Positions 23,781-34,737 of a DNA stretch of 64,000 nt are shown piece after piece; the stretch's first letter is position 1; each line of letters starts with the position of its first letter. Source of the stretch: Cryptomeria japonica. Lineage: Eukaryota > Streptophyta > Pinopsida > Cupressales > Cupressaceae. Where the stretch lies: contig NC_081415.1 of NCBI RefSeq assembly GCF_030272615.1, positions 108,954,406 through 109,018,405 on the forward strand, in the 5' to 3' direction. The notes beneath the pieces are model-generated. The model was not told where the DNA came from and ran no database searches. It saw only the letters and a list, made by a program, of their open reading frames with translations. The translations under genes were made by a program, and so were the position numbers.

Positions 23781-25067
23781 TTATTTCCTTGTATGAGATT
23801 TTGCAAGTATATCATCTACATAATCTTCCATAAATGTATGCATCATATCATAGAAAATTGTTGTCATGGCTCTTTGATAAGTTGCTCCTACATTCTTAAG
23901 CCCAAATGGCATAACATTCCAGTAGTAAGTACCCCATGCACAGGTGAATGTTGTCTTTTCTTGATCTTTAGGGGAAATTCTTATTTGATTATATCCTGAG
24001 AATCCATCCATTAATGAAAACATCTCATGTCCTACTGATAAGTCCACAATTATATTAATGCTGGGTAGTGGGAAATCATCTTTGAGACATGCCTTGTTCA
24101 AAAATCTGAAATCAATGCAAACTCTTATGCTTTTATTTAGCTTTGACACTGGCACAATGCTTGAAACCCATTCTGGATAGGCAATAGATCTTATGAAACC
24201 CACATCCAATAGTTTCTTTAGCTCAACTTTTACAAGGAGAGCGATGTGTGGATGCATCTTCCTTGGCTTTTGTTTAACTGGTTTCACTTTTAGAATCACA
24301 TTGAGATGATGCATGATAAGATTTGGATCAAGTCCTGGAATGTCTGCATAGGACCAAGCAAAATTTACCTGTCTTTTTCTAAAGAATTCTATGTATTCTT
24401 TCCTCTCTTCATCTGATAATGATGCAACACGATGAAGTATCTTGGGATCCTTTGGTGTGCCAATGTTTATTGCTTCTATTGGCTCTATTAGAATAGCAGA
24501 TCTCTCTTGAAAATATGCAGGGAGGATGTCAAATTTTTCATCTTCTGGCGCCTCAAAGAGGTTTTCACTGTTAGATGCGTCCTTTATTTTTTCTCTTGAT
24601 TGATCTAGTGTTGCCATGAAATGGTTTTCAGCACTAGGTATTTTTCCTTGTTTTATTTCAATTTTGCGACTGGAAAGTTTGGCATTCTCCCAACTGCAAG
24701 AAACTTTACTTGATTCCATGATGGAAGATATATTAGGTGTTATGGGTTTGACAACATTAAGATACACAACTAAGTCATGGTCATTGGAAAAGACATCCAA
24801 TTCAAGGTTTTCTAGGTTATCCCAATCAATTAGTTTTGGATGAAGAAGGGGTAAGTCATAGTCATCACCATTGTTAGGTGCTTCAAGGTTCATGACATAA
24901 TAGTCATAATTTGGTGTAGAGTAGGTAATGTCATAGATAGAACGCTCTTGAGGATAGTCTCTCCCAAGTGTTCTCCAACCAGTTCTAACAAAATCAGTAT
25001 TGGTATTTTGTGGTTCACACTCAAGTGACTCTTCATCTGATGTTTGTCCCTTAAACAAATGGATCAT
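23781..25067 (-). pseudogene. Tat element reverse transcriptase (428-codon open run)
   Basis: This is the longest open frame in the window. It starts in an acidic linker and reaches the RT near residue 225 (DPNLIMHHLNVILKVKPVKQ). It carries SSIVPVSKLNKSIRVCIDFR, LMDGFSGYNQIRI with the first catalytic Asp, TFTCAWGTYYWNVMPFGLKN, and YVDDILAKS close to the C-terminus with the catalytic Asp pair. It makes DNA from the element RNA in the particle. All core motifs are intact in this piece; the domain is cut only at 23,780, before the thumb. The plus-strand frames 23,739-23,999 and 24,616-24,843 are shadows. Confidence 0.93.
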
Positions 25068-25167
25068 ATCAACACATACATCTTTAACACTGCAAGTTCC
25101 TTACTGATTAATTTCAATAGATTCATTTGTATTTTGAAGTTGACATACTTGTATACATGACATAGAG

Positions 25168-26320
25168 GATTATATTGCTATCTTTTGTCTTCTCTCGAAC
25201 TTAGATTCTTCTAGACTATTAGTCAATCCTGCTTGACTATCTATTAGTTCTTCCAAGGTTCTTCCATACCTTGGTACGTCTTGCTCATTATTTGATAGAA
25301 ATCTGATATTTCCTGATACTTGATCAATAACTGTTTGTGTTTCTTGTGGTGTTACTCGTTCTTTTTCATCCTCTTTCTTTTTTTGTCTTGTATATGCCTC
25401 TTTCCTCTGAACTCTAAGTTCTTCTTGTCTTCTTTCTAACTCTATCTTTTGTTTTGTGAAAGATGAGTCTTCATTTGTAATAGCTTCTTGTTCTTCATTC
25501 TCTTCTTCACTTGATATACTAGATGATAAATCTAAACCCCATTCATATTCATTTGAATCTGTCTCTGAACCATTGTCTAAGATTACACCACTATACCATA
25601 CAGGAATATTGTATGGTGCAAATAGTTCTCTGATTTTGGTAATCTCTTCTTTCACTGCTTCTGAAATATCTTGCTTAGATTCAACACTTGTTTGTATTCC
25701 TTGAACTTGTTTGCAAGATTCTTCTTCTCTTTTGATTGCAAGTTCTTTTTGTTGTTTCTCATATTCTTCTTGCTTTTGTTTATTGGCTACTATTTTTGCT
25801 GCTTGGTATAGCTTTTCTTGCCATGGTTCTTCTTTAGGGATTGTTTGCTTTCTCCACTTTGGCTGTTGATAATTATGTTGCTTTTGATTTGATTTTGGAT
25901 ATCCAAGTCCTGATTTATCTTCTTTAGATTGACAGTGAGGAAAAATAGGTTTTGAAATACCTTTTTGTCACTTACCAATTGGTCCTTTTCCTTCATATCC
26001 CATTTTTTGCATGATCTTATAACCATTGTCATATTGCTCTATGGGAATATTGAGTTCTGCAGTTGTTGCTATAGTTTCATTTTCATCTTTGTGCAACCAA
26101 CCAAGAATGTCCTTGTCTTTAGTTTCTTTTGCAAGTGTTCTGGCTCTAACAAATGCTCCATCAAATATTTCTACTGATTTTTTTGAGATCCGTGGTTGAA
26201 CATTTGTAGGCTTTCCATATGATATAGGTGAAAGTGGCAAGCTATGTAAAGAATATTTTCCCATTCCTTCATCATTTAATTTGAGCTTTTTCTCAAATGT
26301 TTCCCATAATTTTTCTTGAA
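25168..26320 (-). pseudogene. G-patch and charged linker of the Tat polyprotein
   Basis: Between protease and RT the minus strand encodes YDNGYKIMQKMGYEGKGPIGK (26,040-25,975), a G-patch: the GYxIMxKMGYxGxGPxGK pattern binds nucleic acid or helicase partners in other proteins. One stop follows, then QKGISKP and a long Glu/Lys/Gln-rich, coiled-coil-like segment (25,790-25,170). G-patch sequences at this point are a recurrent feature of Tat-clade polyproteins as I know them. The frames 25,456-25,704 and 25,965-26,177 on the plus strand are shadows. Confidence 0.8.
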
Positions 26321-26321
26321 T

Positions 26322-27002
26322 TTATTTGGTGGGATAGACTGATTCTCTGTTATGTGGAACTCTTTTATCTTGTGTTGGCTTCAGATTATTACAATATTGG
26401 CTGGAGTTTGCAATTATAGTGAATTCTTGTCCCTCATGAGGAAACTTTACACATTGGTGATATGTAGAAGGAACTACTTGCATGTTGTGAATCCATGGTC
26501 TTCCCAAAAGAATGTTATAAGATAGATTAAAATCTAAAACCTGGCATAATGTATTCCTTTCCATAGGTCCTATTTTGATTGGTAACACCACAGTTCCTTT
26601 AGAAGAATTTTCTTCTTCATCATAAGCCTTAATGGTTATTTTCTTCTTTGGGTCTACTGCATTTTTTGAATATCCCAAAGCCTTTATTAAACTTAATGCA
26701 CAAATGTTTAAGCTAGCTCCACCATCTATGAGTACACGTTTGACACGAGTTTTGTGAATGGTGACTTCAACATGTAAGGGAGCATTGTGAGGATGTTGCA
26801 AGGATGCATCATCATTTTTAGAAAATGATAAGCAGTGAGGGGCTATAAGGTGTCCCACCATGTTTTGGAACTGATCTACATCTAGGTCTTTTGAAACTGT
26901 TATTTCTGTTAGATCTTTTTCTAAAATTTCCTTATGCATAGGCCAAACTTTGAGAAGCTCTAAAATTGATGTTTGAGTAGGCATTCTTTGCAATTGTTTC
27001 AC
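26322..27002 (-). pseudogene. Tat element aspartic protease
   Basis: The retroviral-type protease cuts the polyprotein. The minus strand reads RVLIDGGASLNICALSLIKAL (26,745-26,685), TIKAYDEEENSSKGTVVLP (near 26,640-26,580) and YNILLGRPWIHNMQVVPSTY (near 26,525-26,465). The catalytic triplet is Asp-Gly-Gly rather than the commoner Asp-Ser/Thr-Gly, as often in this clade, and the ILLGRPWI strand is intact. The 226-codon run is open over the whole domain. It ends at a stop shortly before the G-patch linker. Confidence 0.88.
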
Positions 27003-27095
27003 TAAGTTATATTGTCATGAAGTTGATGTTGATTCATTTGTTATACCTAGAAATGTAACCTTCACTTTGCTTCTTGTAATGACATTGATTGGTTC

Positions 27096-27648
27096 TTAAG
27101 ATGTGTTATCTTTAACGATGATGACATTTACCACATCATCATACATATAAGTGTAGTTCACTTTGGCTTTGCCTTTGTCATCTTTTGATTTAGATTGTTC
27201 ACCTTTTTCATAATTTGGATGTGATTCATTCATCTTATGACTATCCACTGTGATAGTTCCATTATTTATTAAATCTTGGATAAGGTGCTTCAATCTTTGA
27301 CAATCATTACTTTGGTGTCCTTTATTTCGATGGTAATTGCAAAAATGATTGTTGTTCCACCAATTAGGTTTGAGTTGTGGTTCATTATTTCTTGCTTTTG
27401 GTAAAGTAATCAGTTTATTCACAAGAAGAGTTTTCAAAAGCTGATTCCAAGGGTTCTCCAATGTTTGTGAATTTCTTGCGAGGATTGGAGAAGAAAGACC
27501 TAGATTTACTATTTTCTTGATTGTTATTGTTTGGGATTTGACTTGATAGATTAAAGATTGGTTGTTGTTTTGTAGCATTATTGTCGTCGTTTCCTCCATT
27601 GATGACATTCCTATTCTTTGACCAGAATTTAGGTAACTTGTCATTGTT

Positions 27649-27683
<35 letters not shown>

Positions 27684-28793
27684 GATTGTTATTGTAGGAA
27701 TTATTGTAAAGTTTTATCTCTCCTTTATTTACCATTGCATCTTCTATTTTTAGACCATTTTCAATCATCTCGGCAAAAGGAGGACATTGCATTTTTAGAC
27801 GATAACTCATTTTACTGATAAGGTTGTCAATGAATATGTCCATTTTCTCTTGATTAGGTACATCTCTTGGATACCTTTTAAACATTCATTTCCATCCCTA
27901 TAAGAAGATCATGAAAGATTCACCATTCTTTTTCTTAACATTGCATAAATCCAACATTGTTATCTCATTTCTTACATTGTAGGAATATTGTGAAATAAAT
28001 TTGTTTAAAATTTCTTCAAAAGATTTGATTCCAGATGGAAGTCTTGAGAACCATTGCATCGATTGTCTATTTAAACTCCTAGGGAATAGACGTATCAGGT
28101 AAGTTTCATCGTGGGCAAATTTCATTCTCATAGTACAAAATTCCCTAATGTGATCTTGAGGATCAGATCTCCCATCGTATTTATCATATTTGGGGATTTC
28201 GCAATGCCGTGGAAATGGTATCATATTTAAACTTTTGTCAAAAGGATATGGGCAGATATCTTCCAACGAATACTTCTTGGAACTCGTTTCATTCTACATA
28301 TCTTGTATTTGTTGTTGTAAGGTTTGCATTTGTTGAGTGAGATTTAACAAGGGATTATCCATACAGATTCTCCTTGTATCTTCATAAGTTCTTCTATCAC
28401 TACACTCTCTTCTTGTATCATCATGATATTTCCTTGTTTTATCTCTCCTTGTTTCTTCATGAATTTCTTTATTTATATCTTCGTTATTTGGATCATCTGT
28501 GTTTTGATTATTACTCATCTCTGCATCTTGTTTCAAGCCTTCTAGTTAAAGTCTTGAGGCAATTTAGCTCTTGATTTTGCCAACATTAAAAGATATTTTT
28601 CTTTTTGATTTGCTAATAACTTTTCCATTAGTTTATCAAATTTGAAATCTTGCTCAAGGTCTCTAATGGTGTTATTGACTACTTCTTCATCAACAACTAT
28701 ATACTCAAAAGTTTGGAACATTGAATTATCTTCTTCTATTTGTTTTTGTTGTTTTCTTAATTGCTCGTATTGAGCTCTAATCCAAACTGGCAT
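27096..28793 (-). pseudogene. Tat element gag with zinc knuckle (broken)
   Basis: Gag forms the particle shell. On the minus strand, after a Glu/Gln-rich N-terminus (28,793-28,300), comes the capsid-like Retrotrans_gag region. It contains YDGRSDPQDHIREFCTMRMK, LFPRSLNRQSMQWFSRLPSG and FEEILNKFISQYSYN (28,170-27,980). Then follows DVPNQEKMDIFIDNLISKM (27,865-27,810) and a poly-Asn tract. The knuckle CNYHRNKGHQSNDC stands near 27,345-27,305 with all four ligands (C, H, H, C). Stops or shifts at about 28,540, 28,290, 27,890 and 27,420 divide it. Confidence 0.87.
27640..27690 (-). repeat. (AAC)n microsatellite coding poly-Asn in gag
   Basis: The plus strand has an almost perfect run of TTG, read on the minus strand as consecutive Asn codons directly before the zinc knuckle region. 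Its length probably varies between copies. Confidence 0.9.
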
Positions 28794-29489
28794 GTGATTG
28801 CTTCAAAACATTTATGAAGTTTTGACCTTCTAAAAACAACTCAATAGGTGATTATTGGTTTAGGAAGGTAGGCTTTGTTGATTTTACCACTGTAGTTGGT
28901 TCGTTGTGATAAACGTCTCTTTATTGAAAAGCACATCCTTGCAAAATTTCTCTGTCAAATTCTATCCTACAGCCACGTAAATAGTGATGAAAATGGTGTA
29001 GGAATGTCCTATGTTTAAACAAGATCTTACAATTGATATACAAGAATCTTATCCTCTTTTGAGTAGCTTTATAATTGGGTTTTCTTTTCTTAAGGTGATA
29101 TTTAAAAGTTATATAAGCATATGATAGCTTACAAGTTTGCTTGATTACAATGTGAGTGCAATTCTGATTTTGATAAAACCTAGGTTCAAAATAGGAATGA
29201 TATATCCAAGATAATGAACAAAAAGTGGATTGATCAAGTTTTGTGATAGAGGATTTGATATATCTTGATGAGAAACTGATAATGATGTTGATTTTTGCAC
29301 TTAAGATGGTTGAATCACTAGATTGTTGAATGTTTTATGCTTATGGAAACCTTTTTAGAAATAGCCTGTTGGATTGGTAACCCAGTTATCAAACTAGTTT
29401 TGAAGATCTACGATAGTTTAAAGACAACCCTACTCAAGAAGTATTTTGATACTGACTTTGAAATTTTGGTTTGATATGCTTTGTCTTAG

Positions 29490-29760
29490 ATGCGAGAAAG
29501 CATTTGCACTAACTTTTTGGTCAAAAGCGCTAACTTATGGGACAAATGCGCTACTCTGTTTCTTGAAACCGTTGCTCTATGACACTAAAAGCAAAAAACT
29601 TTGTTATAAAAGCGCGGTTTTATGTTTAAAAGTATTAATCCGCTGATCAAATGCATGAACATATGACACAAAAGCATTGTACTGTTGGTCAAATGAGTTG
29701 TTTTGCATAATAAATGCGCGGTCCTATGCCTTAAAAGTGTTGTTCTGACTGTGTTACAAG
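29490..29760 (+). repeat. 21-bp tandem array 2 of the Tat element
   Basis: The unit AAAAGCGCTAAC or AAATGCGC has its core G at 29,506, 29,527, 29,548, then about 29,569, 29,591, 29,612, 29,632, 29,653, 29,674, 29,695, 29,716 and 29,737. Spacing is 20-22 bp. The core varies between GCGC, GTGT, GCAT and GCGG, as expected if its CpG had decayed. It lies about 700 bp upstream of gag. Confidence 0.87.
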
Positions 29761-30812
29761 GATTTTTTAATTTTTCCAACAAGTTGGTAGATTTTTGCTC
29801 ATTTTTGGATGATGATTTTATTCTATTTTTGACCATTCTGAGCACGTCATAGACATAGAAGACACAATTTTTGGAAAACAAAATACATAAGCAAGCATGA
29901 ATCCTATGGTAGGCTAAGACAATAATTGTTGAATCTCACATGGGGTTTCCCCTAGAAGGCTACACTATTCAGAGTGGATATTGAGATGTTTGACCCCACT
30001 GGCTCCATCCTTGACACTCACTTCTCCGGGACAACCAAGCACCAGTTTCCATGAAAACTGCCCATGGAAAACTTTGTATCTCTAGTAAGAACCGTATGTG
30101 TGTGAGCCGCTTCAAAAGTCCGACCTCCTACAATTAGAAGGATTTTGACAAGTAGTATAAGTGGTTTTTAGTAAAGGCTTCCAATCATGTGGCCATACAT
30201 GGAGCACTTTTAGCTCTATAAATACATAAGGTTCCCATCCTATAGAGGTTACACTCCAAAGGGTTAATGGGGAAACATAGTGTCAGTATGAACTTATCAA
30301 CACATGTTGTTTATGAATTTCGTCACAAACACGATTTATTTAGAGTGGATTGAAAGGACTCGATATTAGCCCATTTCCACTTGCGTCATTCCCCTCTCAC
30401 TGACCCCCTCAATGAAGCTCGGGAAGGTAGGCCCTCTAAAGGTTACACATAAAAAAAAGAGTAGGTTTGGTTTTCTGATCACCGTATGAGGGTGAGAGCA
30501 TACTTACCTACTACTTCATCAAGCATAGAAAACACAAGTTTATTTTAACCTTCTATAATCTATGTGCAACTACTTTAAAGAAGTCACTCAAAATGCAAGT
30601 TGCATGCTGTCAATTTGCCCCCTTAGTTAAGTAAGCTAAATGAGCAAGATATGATGTGTTACTCTCCAAAATAAAACTCCTAATTAATTATGTGAGGAAA
30701 TGCATGAAATGTGCTTTAAAATAATCCTGCACAAAGATATGTTAGTAGTTTGAAATTTTTAGTTTTTGGATATTCGGACCTGTAGAAAAAGTTTTGTCAG
30801 CTGCGAATAAAA

Positions 30813-31160
30813 GGGCTATCCTAGCAAATGCGTTGTCTTCCACCTCAAAAGAACTGACCTAGGGGACAAAAGCGCGAACCTACAATACGAAAGCGCTTCT
30901 TTGTGGACTAAATGCGTGAATTCACATACAAAAGCACTAACCTAAATGACACATGCATTAACTGGCGAGACAAAAGTGCTAATTTGAGGATTGAATGCAT
31001 TGATTTGCACTCAAAAACGCTAACCTAAATGCCAGATGCGCTATCATACTAGACAAAAGTGCTAATCTATTAAATGAAAGTGTTGTCAGAATTCACATAA
31101 GCGTGAATATGGATTATAAATGTGTTAAACTTATGTTTGAAAGCACTAGACAGGATATTA
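30813..31160 (+). repeat. 21-bp tandem array 1 of the Tat element (beside the primer site)
   Basis: Core G positions are 30,830, 30,851, 30,872, 30,893, 30,914, 30,934, 30,955, 30,976, 30,997, 31,019, 31,038, 31,059, 31,080, 31,101, 31,122 and 31,143, sixteen units at 19-22 bp. From 30,910 to 31,060 AAATG and AAAAG starts alternate strictly, giving a 42-bp dimer. The array ends about 40 bp from the primer site. Confidence 0.9.
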
Positions 31161-31182
31161 GAAAGATATATGTGAGGCTCCA

Positions 31183-31200
31183 GCCCCACGGTGGGTGCCA
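31183..31200 (-). other. Primer-binding site of the Tat element
   Basis: The minus strand three bases after the 5' LTR reads TGGCACCCACCGTGGGGC. It starts with the TGG complementary to a tRNA CCA end and is placed as expected. I do not assign the tRNA. Confidence 0.75.
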
Positions 31201-31203
31201 AAA

Positions 31204-32356
31204 TGTGTCGACTTGAATTTAATCATCAGAATACTACTTGCAACATATTAGTTTTACAAAATACAAAGGAAATGCTATAGAAAATCCAAACTCAACCAAT
31301 GAAACTACATGAAATGAATATTAAAATAAAAACCGTATTATTACCTTCATGATTTAAGTCTCATTGTGTCCTAACTCCATTGTTCTTGGTTGTAGATGAT
31401 TTTCTCTCACACAAGCACTGGTAGCTTCGAAGATGGCATATGAAGAATGGACTGATAACTGATAGTTAACTAATACTATGATATGCAATGCAAATGAGAA
31501 ATGCTAAATTGTTTCAAGATAAAAACTCCTGGATGCATAAGTTTACTCAACTCGAAGACTTACTCTTTCTCAACTCAAAATCCTACTTTTATTAGCTTTT
31601 GTGAGGATAAGATGATGTGTCTGAGATCAATGATCATGATCAGATCTGCAAATTTGGATGGTCGTGAGAAAAGGCGAAGGTTGAGAGAAAAGGGGAAGGA
31701 AAAGACATGTGTCACTCATCTCACCTTGACTGGGTTGTTGACTGAGGGAATCTAGGGATGGTTGGAGAAGATTTCGGCATGAGAGGACAAGTGGACTCAA
31801 GTCCTTCCTAAGATATAGGGATGTTAAAGAGAATATGGAAGAAGGTTAAGAAATATGTGTGCATACACAATATTTTATTTATTTTGGAAGTTGGAGATAA
31901 GTGGCTAATATATGTTTTATTTATTTTAATTTTGTTGAATTAATTTAGCCACATGATGGATGAGTTGGCAAAGGAAAGATGAAGTGAATATGGAAGGTGA
32001 ATTGGAAAAGGGATTAAATAATTAAGAAATTATTTAATATTTGAGACTATAGGACAGGATAATAACCATTATATATTAGATATTTAATTGATTGATTAGA
32101 GGAATAATTAAATATTGGATATTTAATTAATTGATTAGAGGAATAATTAAATATTAAATATTATTTAATTAATTGATTAGAAGAAAAGGATAAAAAAATT
32201 AATTAATAAACTATTTCAATTAAATTAATTAATAGAAAGACATGAAATGAATTATATAAATTAATCTTTTCAAATTAACTATTTAATAGAAGAATAATTA
32301 TTAAAGAAATATAAAATATTTATTTAATTGCTCATAACCATTTTTATGTGTATACA
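31204..32356 (-). repeat. 5' LTR of the Tat element
   Basis: It is bounded by TGTGTCGAC at 31,204 and TATACA at 32,356 on the plus strand and matches 14,558-15,752. The target duplication GTCAC follows at 32,357-32,361. It should carry the promoter for gag-pol transcription toward lower coordinates. The open frame 31,501-31,755 is spurious. Confidence 0.93.
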
Positions 32357-32429
32357 GTCACCTCCTTGAATGGGCTACTAAATGCAGAGTACTTGAAGTG
32401 GTTGATGTTCACATAATCTACTTGATCCA

Positions 32430-33240
32430 GGAGCATCCCCAGTTCACAACAATATTGCATCAACCAAAAACATTTTCCTTTCTGTTTACAGTTTTCCTTT
32501 TCCTTTTTCTATATCTTGATTTTGGCTCACTGAATCCTGTGGAATTGGATTCTACTTTAATACTTGATCATGTTTCTTTCTCACAAACCGCATCACATTT
32601 GGATCACTTTCCGGCAAGATATCGCTACCGGTTTCCATGACAGTTTCTTGTTACCAATTGTTCCTTTGTTACCGGTTGTCTGAGACCAATTCTGGTGATC
32701 TACCAGAACCCATTCCGAAGCATGTAGAGCCTTGGGCATTGATTTCAATGTTCCTTGGTGTGTGGTCGACCTTCTACGTTTCATCCTTTTGGATTTTCTA
32801 GAGAAATCTCTTGGCGGAGGCCGGCCTTTGTTATTTTCATGTTAGGTCTTGTTCTTCAAGTTTTGATCCCTTTTGGGCTAACTGGATCCTTTAGATTGAT
32901 ATATATATTTTTATAATTACACATTAGAATGTAATCAATGAGAATCAATCAAATAATTAGATATCTAGACTGTACATAGAAGATAGATCTTTTGATTCAA
33001 GGTTTCGATTGTGACCTATTCTACTAAGCTTGTGTGCCGATATGTTGTAACCCAGTTGTTACTGGTTGGATATAATCACATTTCGTGCAATAAAATTATC
33101 TATTCTGCATTGCCTCCATCATATCTTTTTGTTTCCATTGTGTTTACTCTTTTTGACTGGTACGGATTGATCTCTTTGAGGTCCCTCCTCATCGGTGACT
33201 GCATCACTACTTCAAATTTCATATCACTTCAATGGATTAA
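32430..33240 (+). repeat. Dispersed 0.8-kb repeat, plus-strand copy
   Basis: From GCAGGAGCATCCCC-like sequence near 32,430 to GAGGTCCCTCCTC near 33,180-33,200 this block matches, with moderate divergence, the reverse complement of about 53,045-53,830. Shared landmarks are TGCATCAACCAAAAACATTT, TTGGATCATTTTCC-like, several ACCGGTT motifs, ATTAGAATGTAATCAATG, CATAGAAGATAGATCTT and GCATTGCCTCCATCATAT. It looks like part of an unclassified LTR-type element. No complete frame is visible. Confidence 0.75.
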
Positions 33241-33670
33241 AAATCATAAACTGGATCGCCTTTCAAAATGGGATGTTGACATCATGAGTTGGAGCATTAA
33301 ATGTTTGTCAGATAATGGATTTATTTCTTGTGGTGCTAGCAAATAGCTCCTTGCTAATTTGGTGGGGGTGGAAAGATTTGTGGCTCTTTTATTAAAGCTT
33401 TAAAATATAGCAAATAGTAGTTGGTGGAAGAAATGGAGTCTTTTAGCTAGAGGTTTCCTCTAAAGTTTGGTGATTATCAACTTGGAGAGAGTATTAATTG
33501 ACAGGACGTGAGGGAGAAGTTGCTCGTGATAGTAATCATTTATAGATCTTTACTAAATTTGAAGTGTCTTTTGAGTCTTCAACAAGCTTCTACAAATAGT
33601 ATTCTTCTTGTTTCCATAATTTTCTTTCTCTTAAGTTTTTGACATATCTCTTTGTAGTGTAAGGGTTCCA
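33240..33670. other. Spacer without recognised feature
   Basis: AT-rich; I see no gene or repeat here. Confidence 0.5.
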
Positions 33671-33727
33671 TCTTTGGGAGTCGTCTGTGGCTATTTTGTG
33701 TTAGTAGGTGTTGGATTAGTAGAGACA

Positions 33728-34400
33728 ATGGATTCTCCTATCAGGCTCCCCTCGACAAGAAGACAAATGATGTTTTTAGGTGCAATTACAAAAGAAAGAA
33801 TGAAGGAGGTGCTAAATGAATCTCATTTCATTATTTCCATAGCAGTTCAAAAATATTGGGTGAAGAATTTATCAAAACTATTCACAAGTAGGGGGTTAAC
33901 ATGGAGATTCCAGTGGTTTTCATTGCTACCCTCCTACATTTCGGGCTGCCTAAGGACAAAACAGAGACTCTTTGCAGGAAAGTCTTCAAGGCTGATTTGC
34001 TGGGGGATTTGAGCAACGCCATGCACAACATTGATGAGAAACTAGCAATATCGCTGGCTATGGATTATGGTGTAACTATCAGAAATGGAAAACCTCCTCC
34101 TAGGTTTCCCATTTTATACTTTGAAGATGAAAGACACTTCAAAGCAAGTAAATTTATAATAGAGACGAATGCTAATTTCCTATGGGCCTTGTTTAGGTTG
34201 ACTAAAATAACTGAAGAAAATTGGATTATGAAATATATGGATTTCCATTGCTTATCGGAATTTTCTCCTGAAAATATATTGGTAGATTTGGAAACAGAAC
34301 TCAAAGAGGTTTTGGCTTGTGGGGGTCCAGAACCACATGTTCTGATTGAATGCTTCCCAATTCCACAAAAAAACAGAATGGATAGGCAAGAAGGGTCCAC
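33728..34400 (+). pseudogene. Unassigned reading frame, probably one protein with a frameshift
   Basis: An ATG at 33,728 (MDSPIRLPSTRRQMMFLGAI) opens a frame that runs to 34,012. A second frame, open from 33,892 with ATG at 33,901, continues to 34,554. The composition of the first frame before 33,890 and of the second after it looks protein-like (charged helices, KERMKEVLNESHFI, then FGLPKDKTETLCRKVFKADL, DYGVTIRNGKPPPRFPILYF, ETNANFLWALFRLTKITEEN). One indel between 33,890 and 34,010 would explain both. I do not recognise the family. It is followed by a LINE/SINE-like 3' end at 34,560-34,737, so it may be a frame of an unfamiliar retroposon or a retrocopied gene. The minus-strand frame 34,065-34,400 is a shadow. 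Confidence 0.45.
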
Positions 34401-34559
34401 TAATTATCCGATGGGCGGACACTTCGCTCATCCAAGGTCCTCCCTCTCCTGCTCGTTGATTATCCAGTTTGGTAGATGTTCTTGTTGGCCGGGTTTGGAA
34501 ATCTTTTTTGGAAAAATTATTATCAGTCTTTTTTGTTTTAGTTTTAAGGTTTAGTTAAT

Positions 34560-34737
34560 GTCTTTGAATTTAGTTGTATATTTTGGTTTTTTCCCTAAGT
34601 TATATCTGGACAATTTTGTATATCTCATATCTCTGGGAAGGTCCCTTTTGATAGTATTAAACTTTTTCTTTGTATTTTATGTTATTATATAATATTTAAT
34701 ACTATCGGCTTCAGCCTTTTGATGATAAAAAAAACAT
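34560..34737 (+). other. Retroposon-like 3' tail ending in an A run
   Basis: The sequence passes through CTATCGGCTTCAGCC, a short GGCTNNAGCC hairpin, and TTTTGATGAT and ends in eight A at 34,729-34,736. Hairpin plus A run is a common LINE/SINE terminus. No target duplication was recognised. Confidence 0.45.

Larger units (their letters stand above)
28794..31182 (-). other. Tat element 5' leader between primer site and gag
   Basis: About 2.4 kb without a recognised gene. It holds two 21-bp arrays listed separately. Between them (29,880-30,780) is unique, somewhat less AT-rich DNA with no family resemblance that I can name. The open frames 29,446-29,646 (plus) and 29,585-29,881 (minus) are produced by the array. 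Confidence 0.6.
14558..32356 (-). mobile_element. Complete 17.8-kb Tat-clade Ty3/Gypsy LTR retrotransposon
   Basis: Two LTRs bound the element and the target duplication GTCAC stands at 14,553-14,557 and 32,357-32,361. Coding direction is minus, so the 5' LTR is at 31,204-32,356 and the 3' LTR at 14,558-15,752. Order on the minus strand: LTR, primer site, long leader with 21-bp arrays, gag, zinc knuckle, protease, G-patch linker, reverse transcriptase, RNase H, a second archaeal-type RNase H, integrase, about 5 kb of extra 3' DNA with an antisense PMD frame and a third array, polypurine tract, LTR. Two RNase H domains plus a long 3' extension define the Tat/Ogre group. In the first 230 bp the LTRs differ at about 16 positions, mostly transitions, so the insertion is not recent. 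All frames are broken. Confidence 0.93.

Noticed and set aside
29490-31160. CRISPR-like array
   Set aside because: Units of 21 bp have no unique spacers and the context is a plant retrotransposon leader.
14558-32356. Endogenous pararetrovirus
   Set aside because: Integrase, LTRs and a 5-bp target duplication are present, and movement or coat protein motifs are not seen; this is a Ty3/Gypsy element.
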